From HGM04593 sp045661205 (lineage in GTDB: Bacteria > Bacteroidota > Bacteroidia > Bacteroidales > Bacteroidaceae): a stretch of 64,000 nucleotides of DNA. This document shows, in pieces, positions 35,011-42,923 of the stretch. The notes beneath the pieces were generated by a model, which was given only the letters and a program-made list of their open reading frames with translations, did no database searches and had not been told where the DNA came from. The DNA is taken from the NCBI GenBank assembly GCA_045661205.1, contig JAZRFE010000039.1, positions 1-64,000 of the forward strand. Direction: 5' to 3'. Numbering within the stretch: position 1 is the stretch's first letter; each line of letters opens with the position of its first letter. The position numbers and the translations under genes are program-made.

Positions 35011-37290
35011 ATGATGAAAAAGAATTTTATTTATAGTCTTTGCATATTACTCTGCGGAGCAATTTTCATGAGCTCTTGCGAGGATATGCTCGAAGTTGAT
35101 TCAGACCGTGTAGAGTACGACATGAGTCCTCTTACACTTAACGATACTGTGAACTCGGTTCTCGGTATCATGAAGAAAATTCAGGCTGTTGCCGATCGTC
35201 AGGTGTTGCTTGGCGAGTTGCGTGGCGACCTTATGGTTGTGAACGAGGCTGCTGCTGTTACCGACATTCAGAAGATTGCACGTTTCGAGTTCGACGGAGA
35301 TAACCAGTATCTTAGTGCGAAGGATTACTATGCAATCATCAACAACTGTAACATCTACCTTGCACGTGTGGATACCACTCTTACACGTGGTGAGAACGAG
35401 AGACCTATGCTTCGCGAGTATGTTGCTGTGAAGAGCGCACGTGCGTGGACTTACCTTCAGTTGGTTACCAACTATGGTCGCGTTCCTTACTTCACAGAGC
35501 CCATCCTCACACACAGTTTCTCACAGGAGGTGTTCAAACGCCCCTACCTCGGCATTGAGGAGATTGCTGATAAACTCATCGAGGATTTGCGCCCCTATGC
35601 CGATTCAAGACAATATCCTATGCCTTATTACAGCGGTTCTCAGTTCACATACTCTACCGATATGCACTTTATGCCTATCTTGCAGTTGCTCGGAGACCTC
35701 TACCTTTGGAAGGGTGATTACTTGAATGCTATCAATTCATACTACACCCTCATCATGCTTAATGAGTATGTAGTTGATGGTGCTGCAAACAAAGCAGAAT
35801 GGGGTGGCGATGAAGTGGAAGCTGATGCTAACCCCCATGGAACATACATGCCTTTGTCTTCTACTCCCAACAAGAAGAATACATCTGCACTTGTATCTTT
35901 CGTAACTTCTGCCGATTATGGTTCGGTTTCAGACTTGGCTAACGTCCTTTTTGGTGATAAATCGGTGATAGGTTCTCACCAGATTGCTGCTGCTCCCGGT
36001 CTCTATGGCCTCAGCAAGCGTCAGACATACTATTTTGCAAAGCCTAGTGGTGACACCAAATTGGATGCTATCATCACCTCTAACCCCAGCGACGAGAAAC
36101 CCGGTGACGTTCGTATTTACAAATATCTCAAGGATAATGTACTCAACAACGAGTCAGGTTTGAAATACAACGGTGTTATCGAGAAGTTTGGCGAGTCTAA
36201 CATCGGTAACTATGGCGAGTCTAGCAAGATTACATACATCAAGCTCGGTCGTCCCGTTCAGGCTTACCTCCGTCTCGCTGAGGCACTCGTAGGTTTGGCA
36301 AACACACCTTCTACAAGCATTTCGGTAGGTGGTGTTGAGAATGGCGCTGAAAGCTCATACGAGAATGCTGCCGAAATTGCTCTCTGCATCCTTAAGTATG
36401 GTCTTGGTGTAAGAGACTACAAGGAGAACAACAAGGATAGTAAGTACAAAGGTATGGAAATGCCTATCTCTAAGAACGGTAAATACGAAATCAAGAAGCG
36501 TCTCAGCGATGTAGCAGAAACTGTTGAATATATCACAGGTTACACCGACAAGCTCGACGAGAATGGTAACGTTGTTTATCTCGTAAATATTGACGAGAAT
36601 GGTGACACTATTTACAACGAGGATGGTTCTCTCTCTTACATGGTTAAGCTCGACGTGAATGGCGACACTCTTTATAATGAAGATGGTTCACTCGCTTATG
36701 TTGTAGATACAATCCCCGTATGGGATGATTCTATCGCTTATAACCCTGTTTACGCTTCATTCATACTCGACTTTGCATCTAACGAGAAGTTCAAAGAAAA
36801 CAAAGGTATCCACAGCTTCGGTTCGGGTGATGCCGAGTGGGATAAAGGTCTTTCACTTACCAACGACTCGGCTATTGCTACTTACTTGGGCAAGGCGGCT
36901 ATCGATACAATCTTTGCAGTCGATCCCGAGACAAACGAGGAACTCCTTGACGAAGAGGGCAACAAGGTTGTTGAGAGATATGTATACGACCTCACACAGG
37001 CTGACAAGATTACATACTTGCGTAACATCATTCTCGACGAGTGTGCTCTTGAGACAGCTCTCGAGGGTTACCGTTTCACCGACCTCATCCGTTTCGCAAG
37101 AGCGATGGACGACAAGTCTGTGCTTGCTAAGCGTGTAGCTGCTCGTATGAACGAGAACAAGGTTAGCATGTACTTTGACAACAACAATCCTATTTACACA
37201 GAGGATGGTTCAGTCTTGCTTTATGAGTACGACGAGGCTCTCTATCAGAAGTTGATGGACGAGACAAATTGGTACCTTCCCTTGAAGTAA
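35011..37290 (+). CDS. SusD/RagB-type surface lipoprotein with an internal repeat insertion (second copy)
   Basis: The ATG at 35011 is preferred over an in-frame TTG at 34987 because it begins a clean signal peptide (MMKKNFIYSL to FMSSC, Cys23, then Glu-Asp). The 759-residue product is clearly longer than usual SusD proteins (500-600). SusD hallmarks are ARAWTYLQLVTNYGRVPYF in the N-terminal half and ILDECALETALEGYRFTDLIRFAR near the C-terminus. Part of the extra length is an Asp/Asn/Gly-rich insertion at about residues 517-568 (36559-36715), with a 20-residue repeat (NGDTIYNEDGSLSY, NGDTLYNEDGSLAY). It should form the lid of the second SusC pore. It is the last gene of the operon. Confidence 0.93.
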   Translation: MMKKNFIYSLCILLCGAIFMSSCEDMLEVDSDRVEYDMSPLTLNDTVNSVLGIMKKIQAVADRQVLLGELRGDLMVVNEAAAVTDIQKIARFEFDGDNQYLSAKDYYAIINNCNIYLARVDTTLTRGENERPMLREYVAVKSARAWTYLQLVTNYGRVPYFTEPILTHSFSQEVFKRPYLGIEEIADKLIEDLRPYADSRQYPMPYYSGSQFTYSTDMHFMPILQLLGDLYLWKGDYLNAINSYYTLIMLNEYVVDGAANKAEWGGDEVEADANPHGTYMPLSSTPNKKNTSALVSFVTSADYGSVSDLANVLFGDKSVIGSHQIAAAPGLYGLSKRQTYYFAKPSGDTKLDAIITSNPSDEKPGDVRIYKYLKDNVLNNESGLKYNGVIEKFGESNIGNYGESSKITYIKLGRPVQAYLRLAEALVGLANTPSTSISVGGVENGAESSYENAAEIALCILKYGLGVRDYKENNKDSKYKGMEMPISKNGKYEIKKRLSDVAETVEYITGYTDKLDENGNVVYLVNIDENGDTIYNEDGSLSYMVKLDVNGDTLYNEDGSLAYVVDTIPVWDDSIAYNPVYASFILDFASNEKFKENKGIHSFGSGDAEWDKGLSLTNDSAIATYLGKAAIDTIFAVDPETNEELLDEEGNKVVERYVYDLTQADKITYLRNIILDECALETALEGYRFTDLIRFARAMDDKSVLAKRVAARMNENKVSMYFDNNNPIYTEDGSVLLYEYDEALYQKLMDETNWYLPLK
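36559..36715 (+). repeat. 60-bp in-frame tandem repeat inside the second susD
   Basis: Two units of 60 bases (from about 36598 and 36658) encode NGDTIYNEDGSLSYMVKLDV and NGDTLYNEDGSLAYVVDTIP, preceded by a partial unit (NGNVVYLVNIDE). The units are acidic and glycine-rich. Confidence 0.75.
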
Positions 37291-37312
37291 TAACTGATTG
37301 ATGATATTTTCG

Positions 37313-37350
37313 GAGAGTCGCACTTGTAAAGGTGCGACTCTCTGCTTTTT
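37313..37350 (+). terminator. Rho-independent terminator of the FAS1/Sus operon
   Basis: A perfect 11-bp stem (GAGAGTCGCAC at 37313-37323, GTGCGACTCTC at 37332-37342) is followed by TGC and five T residues, 22 bases after the last stop codon. Confidence 0.88.
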
Positions 37351-37360
37351 ATTCCACCAC

Positions 37361-37399
37361 AGATAAAAAAGTGCACGCCTTTCAAAAGGCGTGCACTTT
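37361..37399 (-). terminator. Rho-independent terminator of dnaX
   Basis: A perfect stem (AAAGTGCACGCCTTT at 37368-37382, AAAGGCGTGCACTTT at 37385-37399), read on the minus strand, is followed at once by a T-run. T residues also occur on the plus side, so it may work in both directions as a barrier between dnaX and the Sus operon. Confidence 0.85.
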
Positions 37400-37420
37400 G
37401 CTGTTTTTTATAATGTGCTG

Positions 37421-39271
37421 TTATGCAAAGTCGAGGTTAAGATGTTCGCGTAGCTTTTCGAGAGCGGGGTTCTTCTCGGTGAGCAGTTTGAACTGCTCGG
37501 TGCGGTTGTATATGCGACGTTGCACCTGTTGAGTGTTCTGCTCGATTTTCATCTCGATGTTTCCGCTTCCGATGGCTTTGGCAATATATGCAGTGATGCT
37601 TTTGGCCTCTTTGGCAAAAATCTCGGAGACGTGCATGTTGTCCACCTTGATGACAAACGAACTGTCGCTGAGAAGTTCGGGGGTCATTATCTTCATTCTG
37701 TCGGCGATGGCATGCTCGTTTACGGGCAGTTGCAGTGCATACTCGAACCATTTTTGCGCGAGGCTCTCTTGTGTCAGCGCCACGCGCTTCGCGGGCTCGG
37801 TTGCGGGTGTGTTGCTTTCGCTCTGTGACGGCTGCTGTGCAGCTGTTGCCGTTGTGCCGCGTGTGGCTGCGGTGTGTGTGCGGCTGAACATTCCTCCGAA
37901 GGGTGTCTTGCTACTCTCCAGGCCTCTTTTCAGTGCTTCGGGGCGGCCGCTTATCACGCTCGGTTGTGCTGCTCTTTGCGGTGCGGGTGCGGCTGTGGGT
38001 GTTGGTGCAGTTGCCTGCGGAGCCGGTGGAGTAGTGGGTGCTGCTTGCTGTTGGGGTGTGGCAACTGTCGGTGCGGGTGAGGGCGCAGGCTCGGGTGCAG
38101 ACGCGGCAACCTGTTGCGCGTTTGCATTAAATATGGGTTTCAGACGTGCAGGGCGTTGCCCCGACGACTCTTCGCCTCCGTCGGTTATCTGCGAGAGCTG
38201 TATTATTGTAAGCTCTACGAGCAGACGTTTGTTGCGACTCGTTCGGTAACCTGCGTCGCAGTCGTTGCACAGCTTAATGGCGCGGAACAGGAACTTGGGC
38301 GGGCATTTTGTCGCTTGCTCAATGTATCTCTTGCGCAGCTCCTCGCCACATTCGAGCAGCGGGTGGGTGGCCGGGTCGCTTGCTACCAGCAGGTCGCGGA
38401 AGTGTGACGCAAGGCCGCTGATGACGATGTTTCCCTCGAATCCTTTGTTCAGAATCTCGTTGAAGAGCAACAGCAACTGCGAGGTCTGCCCGGCAAGTAT
38501 ATGATCGGTAAATCTGAAGTAGTAGTCGTAGTCGAGGATGTTCAGGCTGCCGATGACCTTGTCGTATGTGAGGTTGCCCTGTGTGAAACTTGTCATCTGG
38601 TCGAACAGCGAGAGTGCGTCGCGCATGCAACCGTCCGACTTCTGGGCGATGATGCGCAGTGCGTCGTACTCGCTTGTTATTCCTTCGCGGTCGGCGATGC
38701 TCTTCAGGTGGGCGATGATGTCGCCCGACTCTATGCGGCTGAAATCGTATATCTGACAGCGCGAGAGTATGGTGGGGATAATCTTGTGTTTCTCGGTGGT
38801 GGCGAGTATGAAGATGGCGTGTGCAGGCGGCTCTTCTAGTGTCTTCAGGAATGCGTTGAACGCTGCCTGTGAGAGCATGTGCACCTCGTCGATGATGTAC
38901 ACTTTGTAACGACCTACCTGGGGCGGAATGCGCACCTGTTCGTTCAGTCCGCGAATGTCGTCCACCGAGTTGTTGCTGGCTGCGTCGAGCTCGTAAATGG
39001 AGAATGAACGTTGCTGGTTGAACGACAGACACGACTCGCAACTGTTGCATGGCTCGCCGTCGGCAGTGGGATGCTCGCAGTTGATGGTCTTTGCAAAGAT
39101 GCGCGCACAGGTGGTCTTTCCCACTCCTCGCGGACCGCAGAAGAGGTAGGCATGGGCCAACTTGCCTGTGTGTATGGCATTCTTAAGGGTGGTTGTCAAT
39201 GATTTTTGCGCAACGACCGTCTCGAACGTGTCGGGGCGATATTTTCGTGCGGATACAATATAGTTTTCCAT
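37421..39271 (-). CDS. dnaX: DNA polymerase III subunits gamma/tau
   Basis: A 616-residue clamp-loader ATPase. It has Walker A GPRGVGKTT (Lys52), a four-Cys zinc module (Cys65, 75, 78, 81), Walker B IIDEVHML and the sensor-1 region FILATTEKHKIIPTILSRCQ, followed by the collar domain. Residues about 385-490 form a Pro/Ala/Thr/Gln-rich flexible linker, after which a tau-like C-terminal domain (about 500-616) follows. I saw no A-rich slippery stretch in the linker, so I have no evidence that a shorter gamma form is made by frameshifting. The gene stands alone; the control region 39272-39459 is shared with the divergent GSCFA gene and has a -7 match on the minus strand (39352-39359). Confidence 0.96.
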   Translation of the reverse strand: MENYIVSARKYRPDTFETVVAQKSLTTTLKNAIHTGKLAHAYLFCGPRGVGKTTCARIFAKTINCEHPTADGEPCNSCESCLSFNQQRSFSIYELDAASNNSVDDIRGLNEQVRIPPQVGRYKVYIIDEVHMLSQAAFNAFLKTLEEPPAHAIFILATTEKHKIIPTILSRCQIYDFSRIESGDIIAHLKSIADREGITSEYDALRIIAQKSDGCMRDALSLFDQMTSFTQGNLTYDKVIGSLNILDYDYYFRFTDHILAGQTSQLLLLFNEILNKGFEGNIVISGLASHFRDLLVASDPATHPLLECGEELRKRYIEQATKCPPKFLFRAIKLCNDCDAGYRTSRNKRLLVELTIIQLSQITDGGEESSGQRPARLKPIFNANAQQVAASAPEPAPSPAPTVATPQQQAAPTTPPAPQATAPTPTAAPAPQRAAQPSVISGRPEALKRGLESSKTPFGGMFSRTHTAATRGTTATAAQQPSQSESNTPATEPAKRVALTQESLAQKWFEYALQLPVNEHAIADRMKIMTPELLSDSSFVIKVDNMHVSEIFAKEAKSITAYIAKAIGSGNIEMKIEQNTQQVQRRIYNRTEQFKLLTEKNPALEKLREHLNLDFA

Positions 39272-39414
39272 GTTCGCGGTATTCTTGGGAACTGTTTCTT
39301 TTTCGATAAGCGAAAATAGCTATTTTTTTCGGGAAAAGGTGTCTCTTTTGACAAAAATAACTACGGTGGGTGCAAAAAATGTATCTTGCGATATTTTTAA
39401 TATGTTTTTTTCAA

Positions 39415-39422
39415 TACTTTTG
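39415..39422 (+). promoter_or_regulatory. -7 element upstream of the GSCFA/murF-alr genes
   Basis: TACTTTTG matches TAnnTTTG; no TTTG at the right spacing. A small hairpin (AAGCCTGC/GCGGGCTT, 39431-39448) lies between it and the gene. Confidence 0.4.
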
Positions 39423-39468
39423 TAGAGTGAAGCCTGCCGATGCGGGCTTTGAATGAGTTGTGTCATTT

Positions 39469-40455
39469 ATGCGTCTTACGATTCCTGTCGAACTGCCAAA
39501 AAAAGAACTTGAAATATCATACGCCTCTAAGCAGATGATAATGGGTTCATGCTTTGCCGAGAATATCGGCAAAAGGCTCGTCGCGTGCAAGTTCCCGGTG
39601 ATGCTCAACCCCTTCGGCATTCTCTACAACCCTTTGTCGATAGCCGCGGCACTGCGTCGCATTGTTGCGGGCGAACTTTTCACTGAGGAGTCGCCCGAAC
39701 TTGCTTTTCATGGTGAGCGTTGGCACAGCATGCTGCATCACGGCGATTTTTCGCGTCGCGACAAGAGCTCGCTTCTCGCTGCGGTGAACGGCTCCATAGA
39801 GAGTGCACGTGAGCATCTTTCGGGGATTGACCTGCTGACGCTCACCCTCGGTACCGCCTATGTATATCGTCGCAAGAGTGACAATATGGTTGTGGGTAAC
39901 TGTCACAAGATTCCCGGCACCGAGTTTACTCGCTCCCTGCTGTCGGTGGGCGAGGCGGTGGATGCCATTGCCGAGGCTTTCGAGCAGGTGCGTTCCATCT
40001 CGAAGGATGCGAAAATGCTGCTCACCGTCAGCCCCATACGTCACATACGCGACGGAGCGCATGGCAACCAGGTGAGCAAAGCGGTGCTGTTGCTTGCCGT
40101 CGAGGAGCTGAAAAGATGTTTCCCGGGCAGGGTGTTCTATTTCCCTGCCTATGAGATTGTCCTCGACGAGTTGCGCGACTACCGTTTCTATGCCGAGGAT
40201 ATGGTGCACCCCTCCGACGTGGCTGCGGGCTATGTGTGGGAGTGTTTCAGAAGTTCGTATTTCAACGGGGTGACAGACAGCCTTGCCTCGCAGGTCGAGG
40301 AGATATCCCGCGCCCTTTTGCATCGCCCTTTCGACGCCGAAGCGCAGTCATACAAAGATTTTAAGCAAAAAATATTGACGAAGATAGTGTCGCTGAAAGA
40401 AAAATATCCTTTCTTTGACTTTTCAAACGAAACAGAGCAATGTCGTACACAATAG
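39469..40455 (+). CDS. GSCFA-domain protein (SGNH/GDSL hydrolase-like)
   Basis: A 328-residue protein named after its conserved motif, seen here as MGSCFAENIGKRL (about residues 24-36). The family is thought to be related to SGNH/GDSL esterases: the Ser in GSCFA would be the nucleophile, and the late VHPSDVAAGYVWECF holds the usual Asp/His region. No signal peptide is seen, so it is probably cytoplasmic. The ATG at 39469 is preferred to an in-frame GTG at 39460. The last 16 bases overlap the start of murF-alr, which suggests translational coupling and a link to cell-wall metabolism, possibly as a deacylase. The substrate is unknown. Confidence 0.85.
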   Translation: MRLTIPVELPKKELEISYASKQMIMGSCFAENIGKRLVACKFPVMLNPFGILYNPLSIAAALRRIVAGELFTEESPELAFHGERWHSMLHHGDFSRRDKSSLLAAVNGSIESAREHLSGIDLLTLTLGTAYVYRRKSDNMVVGNCHKIPGTEFTRSLLSVGEAVDAIAEAFEQVRSISKDAKMLLTVSPIRHIRDGAHGNQVSKAVLLLAVEELKRCFPGRVFYFPAYEIVLDELRDYRFYAEDMVHPSDVAAGYVWECFRSSYFNGVTDSLASQVEEISRALLHRPFDAEAQSYKDFKQKILTKIVSLKEKYPFFDFSNETEQCRTQ

Positions 40456-42920
40456 AAAAGATAAGCAATATAATAAAGGCTCGTTATGTGGGTAATGCCC
40501 CCGACGTGAAGATACTGAGGCTGCTCACCGACAGCCGTTCGTTGAGTTTCCCCGACGAGACGCTCTTTTTTGCCATCGTCACACGTCATGGCGACGGTCA
40601 CAACTATGTCGATGAACTCTACAAACGCGGGGTGCGTAGCTTTGTGGTGAACAGCACCTTCGATTGCAGTCGCTTCCCCGAAGCGGGTTTTCTTGTGGTG
40701 AACGACACGCTGCACTCTTTGCAGTTGCTTGCCGCGCATCATCGTGGCAACTACAACATTCCCGTCGTGGGAATCACAGGCAGCGATGGCAAGACCATCG
40801 TCAAGGAGTGGCTCTACCAACTGACGGCCGGTAACTATGTTGTTACACGTTCGCCGCGTAGCTACAATTCGCAGATAGGTGTTCCTCTGTCGGTGTGGAT
40901 GCTGGGCGAAGATACTACACTCGGAATATTCGAGGCGGGAATATCGCAACAGAGCGAAATGGATAATCTGCAAAAAATCATTCGCCCTACGATAGGAATA
41001 ATCACCAACATCAGCGAAGCACATCAAGAGAACTTCGGCAACATGCAAGAGAAGTGCAACGAAAAGTTGTCGCTCTTCAAGGATTGTGACGTCATAATAT
41101 ACAACGGCGACAACCCCATGCTCTCTAACTGTGTGCACCGTTCGCTGTTGTCGTCGCGCGAAATTGCCTGGTCGTGCAAGGATATGGAACGCCCCTTGTA
41201 TATAAGCTCCATAGAGAAGGGTGCCGAGAGTACCAAAATAAGCTATCGCTATCTCACCTTTGAGAACAGCTACACGATACCTTTCCTCGACGATGCCTCC
41301 ATTGAAGACTCTATAAACTGCCTTGCGGCGGCTCTCTATCTGATGGTGCCTGCCGAGGTTATTGCCGAGCGTATGACTCGTCTCGAACCTGTTGCCATGC
41401 GCCTCGAAGTAAAAGAGGGTATAAACAACTGTGTGCTTATAAACGACAACTCCAATTCCGACACAGCATCGCTGGATATTGCGCTCGACTTTATGGAGCG
41501 CAGATGCAGCGCCATGCCCCATTTGCGACAGACACTTATTCTCTCCGACCTCAAAGAGACGGGGCAGACGGCTCGTTCGCTCTATCGCACAGTGGCTCGT
41601 TACATTGAAAAACGTGGTATAGAGAAATTTATAGGCATTGGTCGTGATATTAAGTCACAGTCTGCCGGTTTTGAAAAAATGAATATCGCGAGCCGCTTTT
41701 ACGAGACGGTCGAGGAGTTTATCGCTTCGCGTGAGTTTGCCGACCTGCACGACGAGGTTATTCTCATAAAAGGCTCTCCCGCCTTTCATTTCGAGGAGAT
41801 TACCGACGCGCTCGAAAAAAAAGCGCATCAGACTGTGCTCGAGGTGAACCTCAGTGCTTTGCGCGAGAATCTCAACCACTATCGCAACTTCCTGAAACCC
41901 GATACAAAGGTTATTTGCATGGTCAAGGCATCGGCCTATGGTGCGGGGGCGATGGAGGTGGCACGCACTCTTCAGGATTGTCATGTGGACTATCTTGCTG
42001 TTGCAGTGGTAGACGAGGGAGTGGAGCTGCGCAAGGCAGGTCTCTCTACCGGCATCATGGTGATGAACCCCGAGCCTTACTCTTTCCGCACACTGTTTGC
42101 CAATAAACTGGAACCCGAGGTGTACAGTTTCTCCATGTTGCGTTCGCTCGTGAGGGCTGCCACACGCGAGGGTATCACCGACTATCCGGTGCACATAAAG
42201 ATAGATACAGGAATGCACCGTTTGGGTTTCCTGCCCGACGAGGTGCCCGCGCTTGTCGAGGAGCTGAAGGCACAGACGGCACTTACTCCCCGCTCGGTAT
42301 TCTCACATTTCTCGGGCAGCGACTCCGACGAGTTCGACGACTTCACACGTTTGCAGGTGGAGCGTTTCACTGTGGCAGCCGACACGTTGCAGGCTGCATT
42401 CCCTCATCATATATTGCGCCACATCTGCAACAGTGCCGGCATCGAGCGTTTCTCGTGCGAGCAACACGACATGGTGCGTCTGGGAATAGGCCTTTATGGT
42501 GTCTCGCCCATCAAACGCGATGCCATGCTCAAGCCCGTTGCCACCCTCAAGACAATAATTCTGCATCTGCGCGACGTTCCTGCCGATGAAACAGTGGGGT
42601 ACAGTCGTCGCGGAACACTCACGCGCCCATCGCGCATAGCGGCACTGCCCATAGGCTATGCCGACGGTCTCAACCGCAAACTGGGCAATCGTCGCGGCTA
42701 TTGCCTGGTGAACGGCAAAGAGGCTCGCTACGTGGGAAATATTTGTATGGATGTGTGTATGGTCGATGTTACCGACATCGATTGCAAAGAGGGTGATACG
42801 GTGGAAATTTTCGGTAACAACCTCTCGGTGCACAACCTTGCCGAGTGGATAGATACCATTCCTTACGAAATTCTTACCTCTATATCTGCACGCATCAAGC
42901 GTGTCTACTATTGCGATTGA
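40440..42920 (+). CDS. Bifunctional MurF ligase / alanine racemase fusion
   Basis: An 826-residue fusion typical of Bacteroidota. Residues 1 to about 455 are MurF, which adds D-Ala-D-Ala to UDP-MurNAc-tripeptide; the ATP loop is GITGSDGKTIVKEW (Lys118), with later SYNSQIGVPLSVW, FEAGISQQSEM and NDNSNSDTASLD motifs. Residues about 460-826 are a PLP-dependent alanine racemase with KVICMVKASAYGAG (Schiff-base Lys496), HIKIDTGMHRLGF, the ETVGYSRRG catalytic-Tyr region, and ALPIGYADGLNR. The fusion makes D-Ala where it is used for peptidoglycan. The Mur loop has Asp (GSDGKT) where GTNGKT or GSNGKT is usual. It overlaps the GSCFA gene by 16 bp and meets the next gene tail to tail with only 3 bp between stops. 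Confidence 0.96.
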   Translation: MSYTIEKISNIIKARYVGNAPDVKILRLLTDSRSLSFPDETLFFAIVTRHGDGHNYVDELYKRGVRSFVVNSTFDCSRFPEAGFLVVNDTLHSLQLLAAHHRGNYNIPVVGITGSDGKTIVKEWLYQLTAGNYVVTRSPRSYNSQIGVPLSVWMLGEDTTLGIFEAGISQQSEMDNLQKIIRPTIGIITNISEAHQENFGNMQEKCNEKLSLFKDCDVIIYNGDNPMLSNCVHRSLLSSREIAWSCKDMERPLYISSIEKGAESTKISYRYLTFENSYTIPFLDDASIEDSINCLAAALYLMVPAEVIAERMTRLEPVAMRLEVKEGINNCVLINDNSNSDTASLDIALDFMERRCSAMPHLRQTLILSDLKETGQTARSLYRTVARYIEKRGIEKFIGIGRDIKSQSAGFEKMNIASRFYETVEEFIASREFADLHDEVILIKGSPAFHFEEITDALEKKAHQTVLEVNLSALRENLNHYRNFLKPDTKVICMVKASAYGAGAMEVARTLQDCHVDYLAVAVVDEGVELRKAGLSTGIMVMNPEPYSFRTLFANKLEPEVYSFSMLRSLVRAATREGITDYPVHIKIDTGMHRLGFLPDEVPALVEELKAQTALTPRSVFSHFSGSDSDEFDDFTRLQVERFTVAADTLQAAFPHHILRHICNSAGIERFSCEQHDMVRLGIGLYGVSPIKRDAMLKPVATLKTIILHLRDVPADETVGYSRRGTLTRPSRIAALPIGYADGLNRKLGNRRGYCLVNGKEARYVGNICMDVCMVDVTDIDCKEGDTVEIFGNNLSVHNLAEWIDTIPYEILTSISARIKRVYYCD

Positions 42921-42923
42921 CGC

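Noticed and set aside
37421..38150. Programmed frameshift in dnaX to make a short gamma form
   Set aside because: No A-rich slippery heptamer with a following hairpin was found in the linker region.
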